A stretch of DNA of 64,000 nt. Origin: Komagataeibacter swingsii (GTDB taxonomy: Bacteria; Pseudomonadota; Alphaproteobacteria; Acetobacterales; Acetobacteraceae). The stretch's first letter is position 1. The number at the start of each line of letters is the position of its first letter. Below, in pieces: positions 25,924 to 34,943 of this stretch. A program made the translations under genes and the position numbers. The notes beneath the pieces are model-generated. The model was not told the DNA's origin, made no database searches, and saw nothing but the letters and a program-made list of their open reading frames with translations. The DNA is taken from the NCBI RefSeq assembly GCF_003207895.1, contig NZ_NKUB01000010.1, positions 1-64,000 of the forward strand, written 5' to 3'.

Positions 25924-27256
25924 TCCGCCATTTTTCCATGTCGATGATGGCGATGAACAGGGCGACCGCAAGCAGGGAATTATTGGAAAACAGGTTGGAT
26001 TCCGTGAAATTGTGGATAACAAGCGCCACAAGGAAACACAGGTAGAAAAAGGCGGTCGGCGCGCTGAGCAGTCCCGTCCGCCATGCCTGGCTGCCGGGCT
26101 GCATGTATTTCTGGATGCGGATCGCCATCAACAGGTAGTACAGCAGCGTGCTGATCCCCAGCACGAATCCGATGATTCCCCCCGTCGCCAGCAGGTCCAG
26201 ATAGCCTTCATGCGCTTCGTTGATGTGCGCTTCCTCACCAAACCACATATCGGTTTTCAGGCTGGGCTGAATGGCGGGATCAATGGACCAGAAGGAGGAA
26301 AAGCCGGCCCCCAGCCATGGGCGGCGGGCAATTTCGCCCAGCATGAAGGACCACAGGTCCGTACGGCTGGTAAATGTCATGCCCCGTAGCGGCAGAAACG
26401 GATCGATACCGGTCGCACCACACCACGCCAGATAGCTCAGCATGCTTCCCAGCATGATTGTCAAGATGGCCGTATAGACAAGCAGCTGGACAAGAAAGCG
26501 CTGCATGGACACCCAGCGCAAGCCATAGGTTATGCAGGGTACGACCACGACAATGGCTTCACTGGTCTTGGATTTGGAGGCGACGAGCAGCAGCAGCATC
26601 AACCCGATCGCCCCCACCGCCAGGCTTTTCTGCCACCGCGTGCGCAGCAGCCACATGCCACTTATGGTTGCAAGCAGGCCATACATCATCAGCAGGCCCG
26701 TCTGGTTTTTCTGGAGTTGCAGGCCCGCCAGCCCTTCCGGCGTCATGGCGTAACCGGGCATGATGATCCAGACCGCCATGTCAGCGGCGGCGGCAAGGAT
26801 GCAGGAAATGGCGATGACGACATGCAGTGTCGCCGCCTTGCGCAGCCCTGCCAGCAGGATCATGGTCAGGGCCAGTTGCACGAAAGCGAACATGATGCGG
26901 CGGCCTGCAATGGGCGGGTCCAGCGCCCATGTCACACTCAGGATGAAATAAACGTAGACCAGCATGAGCGGCCATGATGCAAGGGCCAGTCGCGCGATGA
27001 GCCGCCAGCGCATGATGGCCACGGGCATGCTGCCCGCCAGCAGGATCAGCCAGATGAATCGGTTGAGGGGGCTGACATGATCCGAGGCGGCGGCAATCGT
27101 GGCATCACGATTGAAATCGGGAATGCCGATGATCGTGTACAGCAGCATGGCCGAGAGCAGCACGAGCGAAAGATTGTTGATCCATGGCGCGGGCGTGGGA
27201 AAAACATTGCCGGCATGGGGGGTCGATACCGCTATTTTTTTTTGCGGGGCTTGCAT
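25838..27256 (-). CDS. Wzy-like polymerase / O-antigen ligase family protein
   Basis: Membrane protein of 472 residues with about ten helices and a large late periplasmic loop. The Wzy_C signature is visible as EAHEGYLDLLATGGIIGFVLGI after RRPWLGAGFSSFWS. It would join repeat units on the periplasmic face. The gene runs against the operon and overlaps the flippase 3' end by 86 bases; the last 25 or so residues (AHRYAVPARGPSPHPAHAVP) look like low-complexity read-through caused by that overlap. It is divergent from the GT2 gene at 27311 with a 54-base gap that must hold both promoters, if it has its own. Confidence 0.85.
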   Translation of the reverse strand: MQAPQKKIAVSTPHAGNVFPTPAPWINNLSLVLLSAMLLYTIIGIPDFNRDATIAAASDHVSPLNRFIWLILLAGSMPVAIMRWRLIARLALASWPLMLVYVYFILSVTWALDPPIAGRRIMFAFVQLALTMILLAGLRKAATLHVVIAISCILAAAADMAVWIIMPGYAMTPEGLAGLQLQKNQTGLLMMYGLLATISGMWLLRTRWQKSLAVGAIGLMLLLLVASKSKTSEAIVVVVPCITYGLRWVSMQRFLVQLLVYTAILTIMLGSMLSYLAWCGATGIDPFLPLRGMTFTSRTDLWSFMLGEIARRPWLGAGFSSFWSIDPAIQPSLKTDMWFGEEAHINEAHEGYLDLLATGGIIGFVLGISTLLYYLLMAIRIQKYMQPGSQAWRTGLLSAPTAFFYLCFLVALVIHNFTESNLFSNNSLLAVALFIAIIDMEKWRISCPRAHRYAVPARGPSPHPAHAVPAAT

Positions 27257-27310
27257 TGTATATCACCAGCCAGTCATCTTGTTGGCAGATCATAGAGGCA
27301 GGAGTTGGGT

Positions 27311-28237
27311 TTGCCCACGCCGGAAATCAGCATTGTCATTCCCTGTTATGACAGGATCGCCCTGCTGGAACGCACGCTTGCGGCGTGCCTGCGGCAACAG
27401 GCGCCCGACGGGGTTGTATGGGAAATCATCGTCGCCGACAATCACCCCGACCAGCTTGCCGCCCCCATGGTGGCGCGCCTGGCGGGGGGGGCGGTTCCCG
27501 TAAGGCATGTCATCGCTGGCGAACGCAATATCGCCGCGGCGCGCAATGCCGGCGTTGCCGCGGCCCGCGGGCGGCTGGTGGCGTTTGTCGATGATGATGA
27601 AGCCCCGGAACCCGGCTGGCTTGCCGCGCATTACACGTGCCACCAGCGTACGGGCGCGGATGCCACGTTCGGCCCCAAATATCCTGTATTCGAAGGGGGG
27701 CATGCCCCGTCATGGGACCCGGCGGGCGCGTTCTACACCACGGATTTCCGTCTGCCGCCCGATACACGCATCCATCCCCTGCGCTGGTGGCCGCCACAGC
27801 CCCGTGGCCTGGGAACCGGCAATTCGATGCTGCGCCGTGATACCTGCCTGGCGGGCGACCATCCTTTCGACGAAGTGCGTGGCGCCAGCGGGGGTGAAGA
27901 TACGCTGCTGCTGCTCAGGCTGGCGCTTGAAGGGCGTAGCCTTGTATGGTGCCCGGATGCGCGCGTGCTGGAATTCAATGAAGCCGGCCGCCTGAATCCC
28001 GACTACATGGCCCGTCGCGTGCGGCGTAGCGGGCGGCATTCACTGCAGGGACGCATGTCCATCAGCAGGCATCCGCTGCTTGCCGCGGTGCAGGCAGGCG
28101 TGGTCGGGCTGGGGCAGGCTGTCGTCTATGGCATCTTGTGGCGATTGACCGGACGGATGAAATACCGGATGCAGATGAACAAGGGCATCGGCAAGATCGG
28201 CCTGTCCGGCCTCGATTTCATTCCCGAGGGACGATAG
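27311..28237 (+). CDS. GT2-family glycosyltransferase
   Basis: GT-A transferase of about 308 residues. It opens with PEISIVIPCYDRIALLERTL, has GERNIAAARNAGVAAARG and the DxD-like FVDDDEAPEPGWL, then GTGNSMLRRDTC and GASGGEDTLLLLRL with the ED pair. A TTG at 27311 lies six bases after GCAGGAG and is preferred over the TTG at 27305. Its 3' end overlaps the oppositely coded oxidoreductase by 20 bases. It resembles the GT2 enzyme at 30458 in architecture (GGEDT/GGEDL motif). Confidence 0.88.
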   Translation: MPTPEISIVIPCYDRIALLERTLAACLRQQAPDGVVWEIIVADNHPDQLAAPMVARLAGGAVPVRHVIAGERNIAAARNAGVAAARGRLVAFVDDDEAPEPGWLAAHYTCHQRTGADATFGPKYPVFEGGHAPSWDPAGAFYTTDFRLPPDTRIHPLRWWPPQPRGLGTGNSMLRRDTCLAGDHPFDEVRGASGGEDTLLLLRLALEGRSLVWCPDARVLEFNEAGRLNPDYMARRVRRSGRHSLQGRMSISRHPLLAAVQAGVVGLGQAVVYGILWRLTGRMKYRMQMNKGIGKIGLSGLDFIPEGR

Positions 28238-29396
28238 GCGCCGCCATGCGATCATGTGGCAGGTCGGTCTGCATCGTGACCCCGCCTGCCGAGCGTGCCC
28301 CGTCCTGCAGCGCGAGGGTGACTTCCGTCACATGCAGCGCCAGTGCCGCATCCATGCGGACCGTGGCCTGACGCGCCACCTGTGCCGCCAGTTGTGCGAC
28401 GCCACGGCTGAAATCCATATGATGCCCGCCCTGCGTGCGCGGGACGCGGCGGCCGTGGCGCACGGGCAGCCGACGGCCCAGCAGCAGGCCGGGCAGGATG
28501 GGCGAGAGGTATTTTTCCACCTTGCGTGTCAGGCGCGCGGGCAATGTCATGCCGGTGGGGGAAAAGCGCAGGGGCGTATGGTATTCCCATACATCCGCCA
28601 TGGACAGCACGCCATGCTCGCACACGACCCGTAGCGTGCGGCTGGACGGGGCGATAATGCTGTTGGTGATGCGCGCGACGACATTGCCATCGAATTCCAG
28701 CATGCCGACCGACAGGTCCGGGCTTATGACACTGCCCCCCACCTTTCGTACCTTATCGGGCAGGAGGCAGGTGCTGTAGGCCGTGACCCGGCGCACGGGG
28801 CCAAACAGGCTGACCAGTGGCGTGATCTGGTATCCCGCATGTTCCAGCGTGCAGCCGACTTCGAATTCGTCACGCGCGGGCCATGGCGCGCCGGATATGC
28901 TGCGCCAGGTTTCAGGACGCAGGAATGGGACAAGCCCGTCATCCATTTCCGCCTGCGCCATGAGCGGCCGCCCGAAACGCGCGCTGTCCGTGCGCAGGAG
29001 GTGGCCCATGGCCTGCACCACATCGCTCAGGTGATTGCACGGCGCTGCCGCCAGCCACAGCCCCTTTGCCCGCGCCAGGTCCACCAGGTCGCGGGCCTCA
29101 TCCATGGTCATGCCCAGGGGCTTTTCGGAATAGACATGGCGGCCTGCTTCCAGCGCCCGGCGGCTGACGGCATGGTGGGAGCGCGGATTGGTCAGGTTGA
29201 CGACCATCTGCACGCTGTCATCAGCCAGCAGGGCCTCCATGCTGGCATAGGCGGGAATGGCATGGAATTCGCAAAATGCCCGCAGGCGGTCGGGGTTGTG
29301 GTCATAGGCGCCAGCAAGCGACAGGCCGGACAGGCCGGGCAGCGTCTGCATGTACATATCCGCGACGTAACCGCAGCCAACCAGTGCAATCCTCAT
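28218..29396 (-). CDS. Gfo/Idh/MocA-family oxidoreductase
   Basis: NAD(P)-dependent oxidoreductase of 392 residues. The N-terminal Rossmann fold shows IALVGCGYVADMYMQTL, followed by VVNLTNPRSHHAVSRRALEAGRH and the family motif YSEKPLGM with catalytic Lys. The C-terminal domain has the usual mixed sheet. In a polysaccharide locus such enzymes oxidise or reduce nucleotide-sugar intermediates. The gene is on the opposite strand, convergent with GT2 (20-base overlap) and divergent from the epimerase gene across 105 bases. Confidence 0.88.
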   Translation of the reverse strand: MRIALVGCGYVADMYMQTLPGLSGLSLAGAYDHNPDRLRAFCEFHAIPAYASMEALLADDSVQMVVNLTNPRSHHAVSRRALEAGRHVYSEKPLGMTMDEARDLVDLARAKGLWLAAAPCNHLSDVVQAMGHLLRTDSARFGRPLMAQAEMDDGLVPFLRPETWRSISGAPWPARDEFEVGCTLEHAGYQITPLVSLFGPVRRVTAYSTCLLPDKVRKVGGSVISPDLSVGMLEFDGNVVARITNSIIAPSSRTLRVVCEHGVLSMADVWEYHTPLRFSPTGMTLPARLTRKVEKYLSPILPGLLLGRRLPVRHGRRVPRTQGGHHMDFSRGVAQLAAQVARQATVRMDAALALHVTEVTLALQDGARSAGGVTMQTDLPHDRMAAPIVPRE

Positions 29397-29501
29397 GGGC
29401 GCCTTACCATTTCCATACCGTGTTTAATTGATTGTCGACTATACCCGTTTGGCGGTATTGAAACAGGGTCTCCAACATTCTGGCTGCATGTTTTTTATCC
29501 C

Positions 29502-30461
29502 ATGAAAATACTTGTTACAGGTGCCAGTGGTTTTGTGGGCGGCCATATCGCGCATATGGCGCGCCAGTTGCCGGACACGACCGTTCTGTGCGGCCGACGT
29601 GATGGTGCGGCGGGCAGTGTCCATCTTGACCTGCTGGACCGCTCATCCGTGATGCAGGCCCTGCAGGGGGTCGAGGCGGTCATCCATTGCGCGGTTGGCG
29701 ACCGGCGCGTAACGGTGGGGGGGACACGCATGCTGCTGGAATGCGCGCGGCAGTGCGGCGTGCGGCGCGTGGTCCATATCAGTTCCATCGCGGTTTATGG
29801 CGCGGCACAGGGCAGCGTGACGGAGGCGACACCCTGTATCGCCATCACGGGAAACGGGTATGCCGCATGGAAGGCCGCGGCGGAAGCCGAGTGCCTGCAG
29901 GCGCAGGGCGTGGAGGTGGTGCGCCTGCGTCCCACGATTGTATATGCCCCCGACAGTCCATTGTGGGTTGAAAGCCTGGTCCGTCGCATCCGCTCAGGAT
30001 GGTGGGGCACATTTGGCGTGGCAGGCGAGGGCACATGCAATCCCGTGCATGTCGCGGATGTGGCGCGCGCGGCGATTGCCGCCATGCATGTTCCACAGGC
30101 GGCTGGCATGGCGTTCAACATCAATGGCGCGGATACCCTGTCATGGAATGACTGGTTCCGCCACATGGCCTTGGCCGCGGGCGAACCCCCGCTGGTTCCC
30201 GTATCCGCCACGCGGTTGAAAATATGGCGGCTGGCAGCGCTTCCTTTCCGTGTGATCCGGCGGGTTGCGCCGCGTTACTGCCCGGCATGGGTGGATATGG
30301 TGCCCGCCGATAGTGAAATGGTGCTGTTTGGCCTGCGCGCGACCTATCCCGCCACGCTTGCCCGCACGGTGCTGGGGTGGGCGCCACAGGTCGGTCTGGA
30401 TGAGGGAATGCGCGCCATTACGGCTACCTATGCCCGGTCTTCCCATGGGATTATGGCATGA
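29502..30461 (+). CDS. NAD-dependent epimerase/dehydratase (extended SDR)
   Basis: Nucleotide-sugar enzyme of about 319 residues. It begins KILVTGASGFVGGHIAHMA (TGASGFVG), has VIHCAVGD, VHISSIAVYG and a catalytic-type NGYAAWKAAAE with Tyr-x3-Lys, then VVRLRPTIVYAP. ATG 29502 begins exactly at the Rossmann strand; the in-frame open region upstream is antisense to the oxidoreductase and is not coding. It pairs functionally with the neighbouring oxidoreductase for making a modified NDP-sugar, by inference. Its stop overlaps the next start. Confidence 0.9.
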   Translation: MKILVTGASGFVGGHIAHMARQLPDTTVLCGRRDGAAGSVHLDLLDRSSVMQALQGVEAVIHCAVGDRRVTVGGTRMLLECARQCGVRRVVHISSIAVYGAAQGSVTEATPCIAITGNGYAAWKAAAEAECLQAQGVEVVRLRPTIVYAPDSPLWVESLVRRIRSGWWGTFGVAGEGTCNPVHVADVARAAIAAMHVPQAAGMAFNINGADTLSWNDWFRHMALAAGEPPLVPVSATRLKIWRLAALPFRVIRRVAPRYCPAWVDMVPADSEMVLFGLRATYPATLARTVLGWAPQVGLDEGMRAITATYARSSHGIMA

Positions 30462-31480
30462 TGACGACAGGCATCCCCACAGTTTCCATTGTGATCTGCA
30501 CCTATAACCGGCCCCGCCTGCTTGAACGTGCTGTAGGCACCTGTGCTGACAGTATCAGGGAAAGCGGCCTGGTGGCGGAAATCGTGATTTCGGATAACGG
30601 CACGGGTGGTTATGCCCCACGGCTTGCCGAACGGTATGCGCAGGCCCCGTTTGCGGTGCGGTGCGTGACATCCGCGCCTGGGAATATCTCGGTTGCGCGC
30701 AACACGGGCATCGCCGCGGCACAGGCGGAAATCGTGGCGTTTCTGGATGATGACATGGAAGTTGGCCTGACATGGCTGCGCCATCTGCATGAAACCCTGC
30801 AGGCCAGTGGGGCGGATGTGGCGATTGGCCCGGTGCGGCCGCGTTTCGCCGGGGGAAGCCCCCCGGCATGGGACCCGGAAGGCGCGCGCTATACCCGTGT
30901 GCTGGACCGCCCTGATGGCACGCCGCTGGGTCTTGATGGCCGGCGGCGCATACGGGGGTTTGTGGTCAGCACGGCCTCGTCCATCTGGCGGCGGGCAACC
31001 TGCTTTACCGACAGGGAACCCTTCGATCCTGCCTTTGGCGCGTGCGGGGGGGAAGACCTCGACCTTTTCCTGCGTGTGGCGCGGCGTGGCGGACGGCTGG
31101 TATGGTGCGGGTGTGCGCAGGCATGGGAAAGCATACCACCCGCGCGCATGCAGCTATCATATCAGGTCATGCGGGCCTATAGCGGGGGGCAGGTCTATGC
31201 GGGCATTTACGTCCGGCATGCCGCCCGTCCGGTCGTGCGCGCGGCGGATATCATGCTGCGTGGGGCGGTGCAGATCATCATGGCGCTGGTCCGGATCGTG
31301 ATCCTGTTGCCGCGCTTCGTGTCGGGCCGCCTGCGGCCGGACCCCGCCATGGCGAATGCCGTCCTGCTGCTGGCGGGGGCGGCAGGAAAGGTCATGTGGC
31401 GCAACAGGATACCATTGTACCACATGGAACAGGCCCGGCCAGCCGATCAGTTACAGCCGGATATGCTGTCGCATACATAG
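30458..31480 (+). CDS. GT2-family glycosyltransferase
   Basis: GT-A transferase of 340 residues: VSIVICTYNRPRLLERAV, SVARNTGIAAAQAEIVAFLDDDMEVG with the DxD-like DDD, WDPEGARYTR, and GACGGEDLDLFLRVARRGG. A C-terminal hydrophobic segment (GAVQIIMALVRIVILLPRFVSG) suggests membrane attachment. ATG 30458 overlaps the previous stop; ATG 30461 is also possible. Its last 34 bases overlap the 3' end of the minus-strand gene at 31447. Confidence 0.9.
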   Translation: MMTTGIPTVSIVICTYNRPRLLERAVGTCADSIRESGLVAEIVISDNGTGGYAPRLAERYAQAPFAVRCVTSAPGNISVARNTGIAAAQAEIVAFLDDDMEVGLTWLRHLHETLQASGADVAIGPVRPRFAGGSPPAWDPEGARYTRVLDRPDGTPLGLDGRRRIRGFVVSTASSIWRRATCFTDREPFDPAFGACGGEDLDLFLRVARRGGRLVWCGCAQAWESIPPARMQLSYQVMRAYSGGQVYAGIYVRHAARPVVRAADIMLRGAVQIIMALVRIVILLPRFVSGRLRPDPAMANAVLLLAGAAGKVMWRNRIPLYHMEQARPADQLQPDMLSHT

Positions 31481-31842
31481 GAAAACGGCTTGTCGATCGG
31501 GTCCGTCCCTTCAATGGTATAGGAATGCGCGGTAAAATCATGCCGCGTCTCGAACCACGGGCGCGCATGTGCATCCAGCCCGTCGGTATAGGTCGTATGG
31601 CCGATGACAAGGGAATGCTGTGTATAGGGCTGCCCCGTTGCCGCCTTGATCCCTTCGATATCGATCATCTTGCCCAGGCGGGTCACATTGTAGGTATCGC
31701 CCGTGGATGTGCTGGTACACATCTGGAAACGGGGGGAACCAATACATCCGGCATGGGCTGCCACGGGCGCGACCAGGGTCCATCCCGCGATGCCCAGCAC
31801 CGGGAGGGCGGCGCGTATCAGCATTTTGTGTACCATGAACAT
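31447..31842 (-). CDS. Small secreted protein, unknown function
   Basis: About 131 residues with a clear signal peptide (LIRAALPVLGIAGWTLVAPVAAHA, cleavage before GCIG). The mature part of roughly 100 residues has four cysteines (GCIG, QMCTS, YVCDS, SGCN) that could make two disulfides, and no recognised domain. It overlaps the end of the upstream small secreted gene, so the two are probably co-transcribed. The other strand is also open here but encodes no signal peptide or known motif. Confidence 0.55.
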   Translation of the reverse strand: MFMVHKMLIRAALPVLGIAGWTLVAPVAAHAGCIGSPRFQMCTSTSTGDTYNVTRLGKMIDIEGIKAATGQPYTQHSLVIGHTTYTDGLDAHARPWFETRHDFTAHSYTIEGTDPIDKPFSYVCDSISGCN

Positions 31843-32135
31843 TGACCGCTCTGGCTGCATATCCGCCGTGAAACACACTGTGTCGTCTTGAAGGGCAGGA
31901 TATTGGGGGGAAGGGGGTTGTCGGTGGAAAGCGGCGCGTTGGGCGTTACTTCCAGTGGTTCATTGGGCACGGTGTCATAGCTATTGTCGCATTGCGGGAT
32001 GTGGCGGCACGCGCCTTCGGTGCAGTCCCATACCCACCGACATACCGCGTGCGCCGGGGCAGGGGAAAGCGCCAGTCCGGCCACCATGCCCGCTGCCACC
32101 ATCGCACGCAGGGCCGGGCGTGTGTGCCGTATCAT
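31818..32135 (-). CDS. Small cysteine-rich secreted protein, unknown function
   Basis: From ATG 32135 the protein has about 105 residues. Signal peptide: RAMVAAGMVAGLALSPAPAHA, cleavage before VCRW. The mature part of about 75 residues has nine cysteines in two clusters (CRWVWDCTEGACRHIPQC and QCVSRRICSQSGQCSWYTKC) separated by a proline-rich linker (PNEPLEVTPNAPLSTDNPLPP). This looks like a disulfide-stabilised periplasmic or surface protein. Divergent from the GH5 gene at 32253 and overlapping the downstream small secreted gene. Confidence 0.55.
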   Translation of the reverse strand: MIRHTRPALRAMVAAGMVAGLALSPAPAHAVCRWVWDCTEGACRHIPQCDNSYDTVPNEPLEVTPNAPLSTDNPLPPNILPFKTTQCVSRRICSQSGQCSWYTKC

Positions 32136-32252
32136 ACGAAGGCAGGCAAGAAAGGGTATGGAGTGCACAGAGGACCTGACGGGCTGTTGACCATGAAACC
32201 ACATTAGGCAAAGGAATGGGAAGCATATGGTCGATTGTCAAAGGGAAATTGC

Positions 32253-33317
32253 ATGCACCAGTTCAGCCGCCGACTGTTTCTTGGGGGAATGGGGGCCGCG
32301 CTGCTTGCCGCTCCGGCCAGGGCGACGACAGGGCATGAATTCTACTGCGGCCTGAACTGTTCGGGCCTGGAAGACAATCCCCCCAATGCGCCGACCCGGG
32401 CCATGCTGGCGACCTACGCCGCGCAGGGCGTGCGTCATATCCGCCTGCCCGGCCTGTGGGAACATTTTCAGGACCGGCCCATGGGGCCGTTGAACGATGC
32501 GGCAGTCGCCCAGTACCGTAACGTGGTCACGACGGCCCATGCGCTTGGCATTTCGGTCCTGTGCGAGCCATGTCATAATTACGGTGGCCGGATGATATTC
32601 GGCACGGCGCAGAAATTCGGTGGCGGTATCCTGACGGCGCAGATGTTTGCGGATTTCTGGATGAAATTTGTAACCGCCATGCATGATGCACCAGGCGTTG
32701 CCGGGTGGGACCTGATGAATGAGCCTTCCGACCTGGACGGGGACACCTTGCGGGCCAAGGCCGCGGCATGGGTCGACGCCGCGCAGAATGCCATTCATGC
32801 AATCCGTAACGCCGGCAATCATCTGCCGGTGCATGTCGAGGGGTACGGGCATTCCAGCGCACAGGCATGGGCGATCAATAATCCGGACCTGCATACGCTC
32901 CATGATCCGCTGGACCGCCTGGTGTTTTCCGCCCATTGCTACCTGGATCGTGACAATTCCGGCCAGCATTATTTCTGGGATGAGGAGGTCGCGGCGGGCG
33001 ACCAGGTGAGCAATGGCAGGATGTCGGACAATACGGGTGTGGAAAGGTTGCAGCCCTTTATCCGTTGGCTGCGGCAGTACGGCAGACAGGGCAATATCGG
33101 CGAATGTGGCGCAGGGCAGCGAGACACGCCCGACCGCGCGGGCGATGCTGGCTGGCTGGCCGTGCTTGGTAAGACCATAGCCTGCTGCAAGGCGGAAAAA
33201 CTGCCTTTTTACTATTGGGGCACGGGACCGGATCTGGGTGTAGGCTACCCTTACGGGCTTGAACCGCGCGATGGCGTCATGCCACCACAATGGACAGTAT
33301 TGAAACACTATCTGTAA
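32253..33317 (+). CDS. Secreted glycoside hydrolase family 5 (cellulase-like)
   Basis: Endoglycosidase-like protein of about 354 residues. The N-terminus (SRRLFLGGMGAALLAAPARA) is a Tat- or Sec-type signal. GH5 features are HIRLPGLWEHF, WDLMNEPSD carrying the acid/base Glu, VFSAHCYLD and GNIGECGAG carrying the nucleophile Glu near the C-terminus. ATG 32253 follows AAGGGAAA. In this position it likely trims or releases the exopolysaccharide, or cellulose. Divergent from the small cysteine-rich secreted gene. Confidence 0.88.
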   Translation: MHQFSRRLFLGGMGAALLAAPARATTGHEFYCGLNCSGLEDNPPNAPTRAMLATYAAQGVRHIRLPGLWEHFQDRPMGPLNDAAVAQYRNVVTTAHALGISVLCEPCHNYGGRMIFGTAQKFGGGILTAQMFADFWMKFVTAMHDAPGVAGWDLMNEPSDLDGDTLRAKAAAWVDAAQNAIHAIRNAGNHLPVHVEGYGHSSAQAWAINNPDLHTLHDPLDRLVFSAHCYLDRDNSGQHYFWDEEVAAGDQVSNGRMSDNTGVERLQPFIRWLRQYGRQGNIGECGAGQRDTPDRAGDAGWLAVLGKTIACCKAEKLPFYYWGTGPDLGVGYPYGLEPRDGVMPPQWTVLKHYL

Positions 33318-33842
33318 CGTGCGTTCATGCTGATCCGCTAACCTGCGGGGTCAATGAAATCCGGCTTCCGTCCGCGTTGGGTGCACGGAGTGCCACAGCC
33401 GGATCAGAGGCGCAGGGACCGGGCGCCAGGCAACGTGTGGCGTCGCACGGCCAGGGCGATGTCGGAAAGGAACTTAGCATTGCGCGGCAGTATTTCCGTC
33501 GCCCTCCGGGTTTTCGGGCGGCCGCTCCGGTAGCTGGCAGGCCCGTTTCGGGCATGGCCGTGATTTCCCGGCCCGGCCCGGCCAGTCAGGAAACCCTGAC
33601 CCGGCGTCGTGGCGATGTCCCGGTCCATGTGAGGTACCCGCCTTGCAGGGGAAGTGTTTCCCCTGCGCACGGGCCGGCACGCGGAGATAGGCAGGAGGGG
33701 CGGGTTGGTGTTATTCATGCCCCATGAAGTGCAGGGACAGGAGTGACACGGATAAGGGAATGGGACGCCGCTATGTGTATCGGCGCGATCCGGTGCGGGT
33801 TCCGTTCGCGTTGGCGGCCCGCCAGCAACGGGGCGGCAGGGG
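33318..33842. other. Intergenic region without a supported gene
   Basis: About 525 bases between GH5 and the AraC-type gene. GC-rich open frames exist on both strands (145 codons plus, 184 codons minus) but they overlap each other, lack ribosome sites and have biased Arg/Pro/Ala composition. It presumably contains the promoter of the AraC-type regulator. Confidence 0.5.
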
Positions 33843-33848
33843 ATGCGG

Positions 33849-34943
33849 ATGATGCCAGCCGGTCCTGATATGGCCGCCCCCCCGGTTGATGGTCCGCCCG
33901 CGGGCAGCCCGGAACTGGGGCAGTTCGCGTTACGGATACCAGGCATGCACCTGAACAAGCTGTTGCAGGTGCTGGAATCACGCGGGGTTTCCGTTACCCA
34001 TATCCTGGCCCGTTTCGGGCTTGACCGCTCCGGCCTGCGGCAGGGGGGATCGCATATCCTGTACGGGGATTATGTGCGCCTGCTGGACAGCATCCTGACG
34101 GAAGTCACGCTGCCGGGGCTGGGTTTTCTGGCCGGGCGGCATATCAATGCAGCCGATTTCGGGGTGGTGGGCTATGCCTGCATCAGTGCACCGACATGGC
34201 GGGAAGCCATAAGTCGCTTCATCCGGTACCAGGCCCTGCTGGGCTATGGCATCCGCATCCGGCAGAACCTGGTGGAAAATGCCAGCCATGCCGTGATCGG
34301 CGCGCACGTCCTGCCTGAACTGCCCGCGCGCACCCTGCTGTACCTGGTGGAAGAATGGCTGGGCAACTGGAGCGCATGGCTGGAAACCAGCGGGCTGGAA
34401 CTGGCGGAAATCTGCCTGGTGGTGCCACGACCGGATCATGCGGCGTTATACATGCGGTATTTTTCCTGTCCGGTACGGTTTTCATGCACGGAAAATGCAA
34501 TTCGCATCTGTCGCAGCCATCTGGGCAGCATGCCCGAAATGGCGAATGACATCGCGGCCAACATGATGGCGGATTACTGCGAAAACATGCTGGCGCGGAT
34601 CAACCACAGCCTGAGCATGGTCGAACGGGTCCGACAGAGCATAAGTGCGCAGTTCCGCACCCCGCCAAATGCCGCGCGCCCCACGCTGGAGGTCGTCGCC
34701 GCCGATCTGGGCATGGGCGCGCGGACCCTGCGCCGCATGCTGGCGCTGGAGGGCATGCGCTTTCAGGACCTGGTCAACGAACACATGGCCCGCCTGGCGC
34801 AGGCCATGCTGCGCGACAGTGACCGTTCCATCAAGGAAATCGGCTTTTCGCTTGGCTATACCGAAGTATCCGGCTTTCACCGCGCCTTCCGCTCATGGAC
34901 CGGCGTGACCCCCGGCGCCTATCGTGAGGGCCGGGACGGATAG
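33849..34943 (+). CDS. AraC-family transcriptional regulator (OruR type)
   Basis: About 364 residues. The N-terminal ligand-binding part (residues about 40-220, ARFGLDRSGLRQGGSHILYGDYVRLLD, then FGVVGYACISAPTWREAI) matches the Arabinose_bd type seen in OruR/ArgR-like regulators. The C-terminal double helix-turn-helix is clear: VVAADLGMGARTLRRML and RSIKEIGFSLGYTEVSGFHRAFRSWTGVTPGAYRE. ATG codons at 33843, 33849 and 33852 compete; the GGCAGGGG site at 33835-33842 fits the latter two better. Target genes are unknown; it may control the GhrA-like reductase downstream. Confidence 0.88.
   Translation: MMPAGPDMAAPPVDGPPAGSPELGQFALRIPGMHLNKLLQVLESRGVSVTHILARFGLDRSGLRQGGSHILYGDYVRLLDSILTEVTLPGLGFLAGRHINAADFGVVGYACISAPTWREAISRFIRYQALLGYGIRIRQNLVENASHAVIGAHVLPELPARTLLYLVEEWLGNWSAWLETSGLELAEICLVVPRPDHAALYMRYFSCPVRFSCTENAIRICRSHLGSMPEMANDIAANMMADYCENMLARINHSLSMVERVRQSISAQFRTPPNAARPTLEVVAADLGMGARTLRRMLALEGMRFQDLVNEHMARLAQAMLRDSDRSIKEIGFSLGYTEVSGFHRAFRSWTGVTPGAYREGRDG

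Noticed and set aside
28839-29501. N-terminal extension of the epimerase gene
   Set aside because: The extension is antisense to the oxidoreductase gene; the Rossmann motif begins at ATG 29502.
33290-33958. Overlapping open frames on both strands in the gap after GH5
   Set aside because: They overlap each other, have no ribosome site and show only Arg/Pro/Ala-rich composition.
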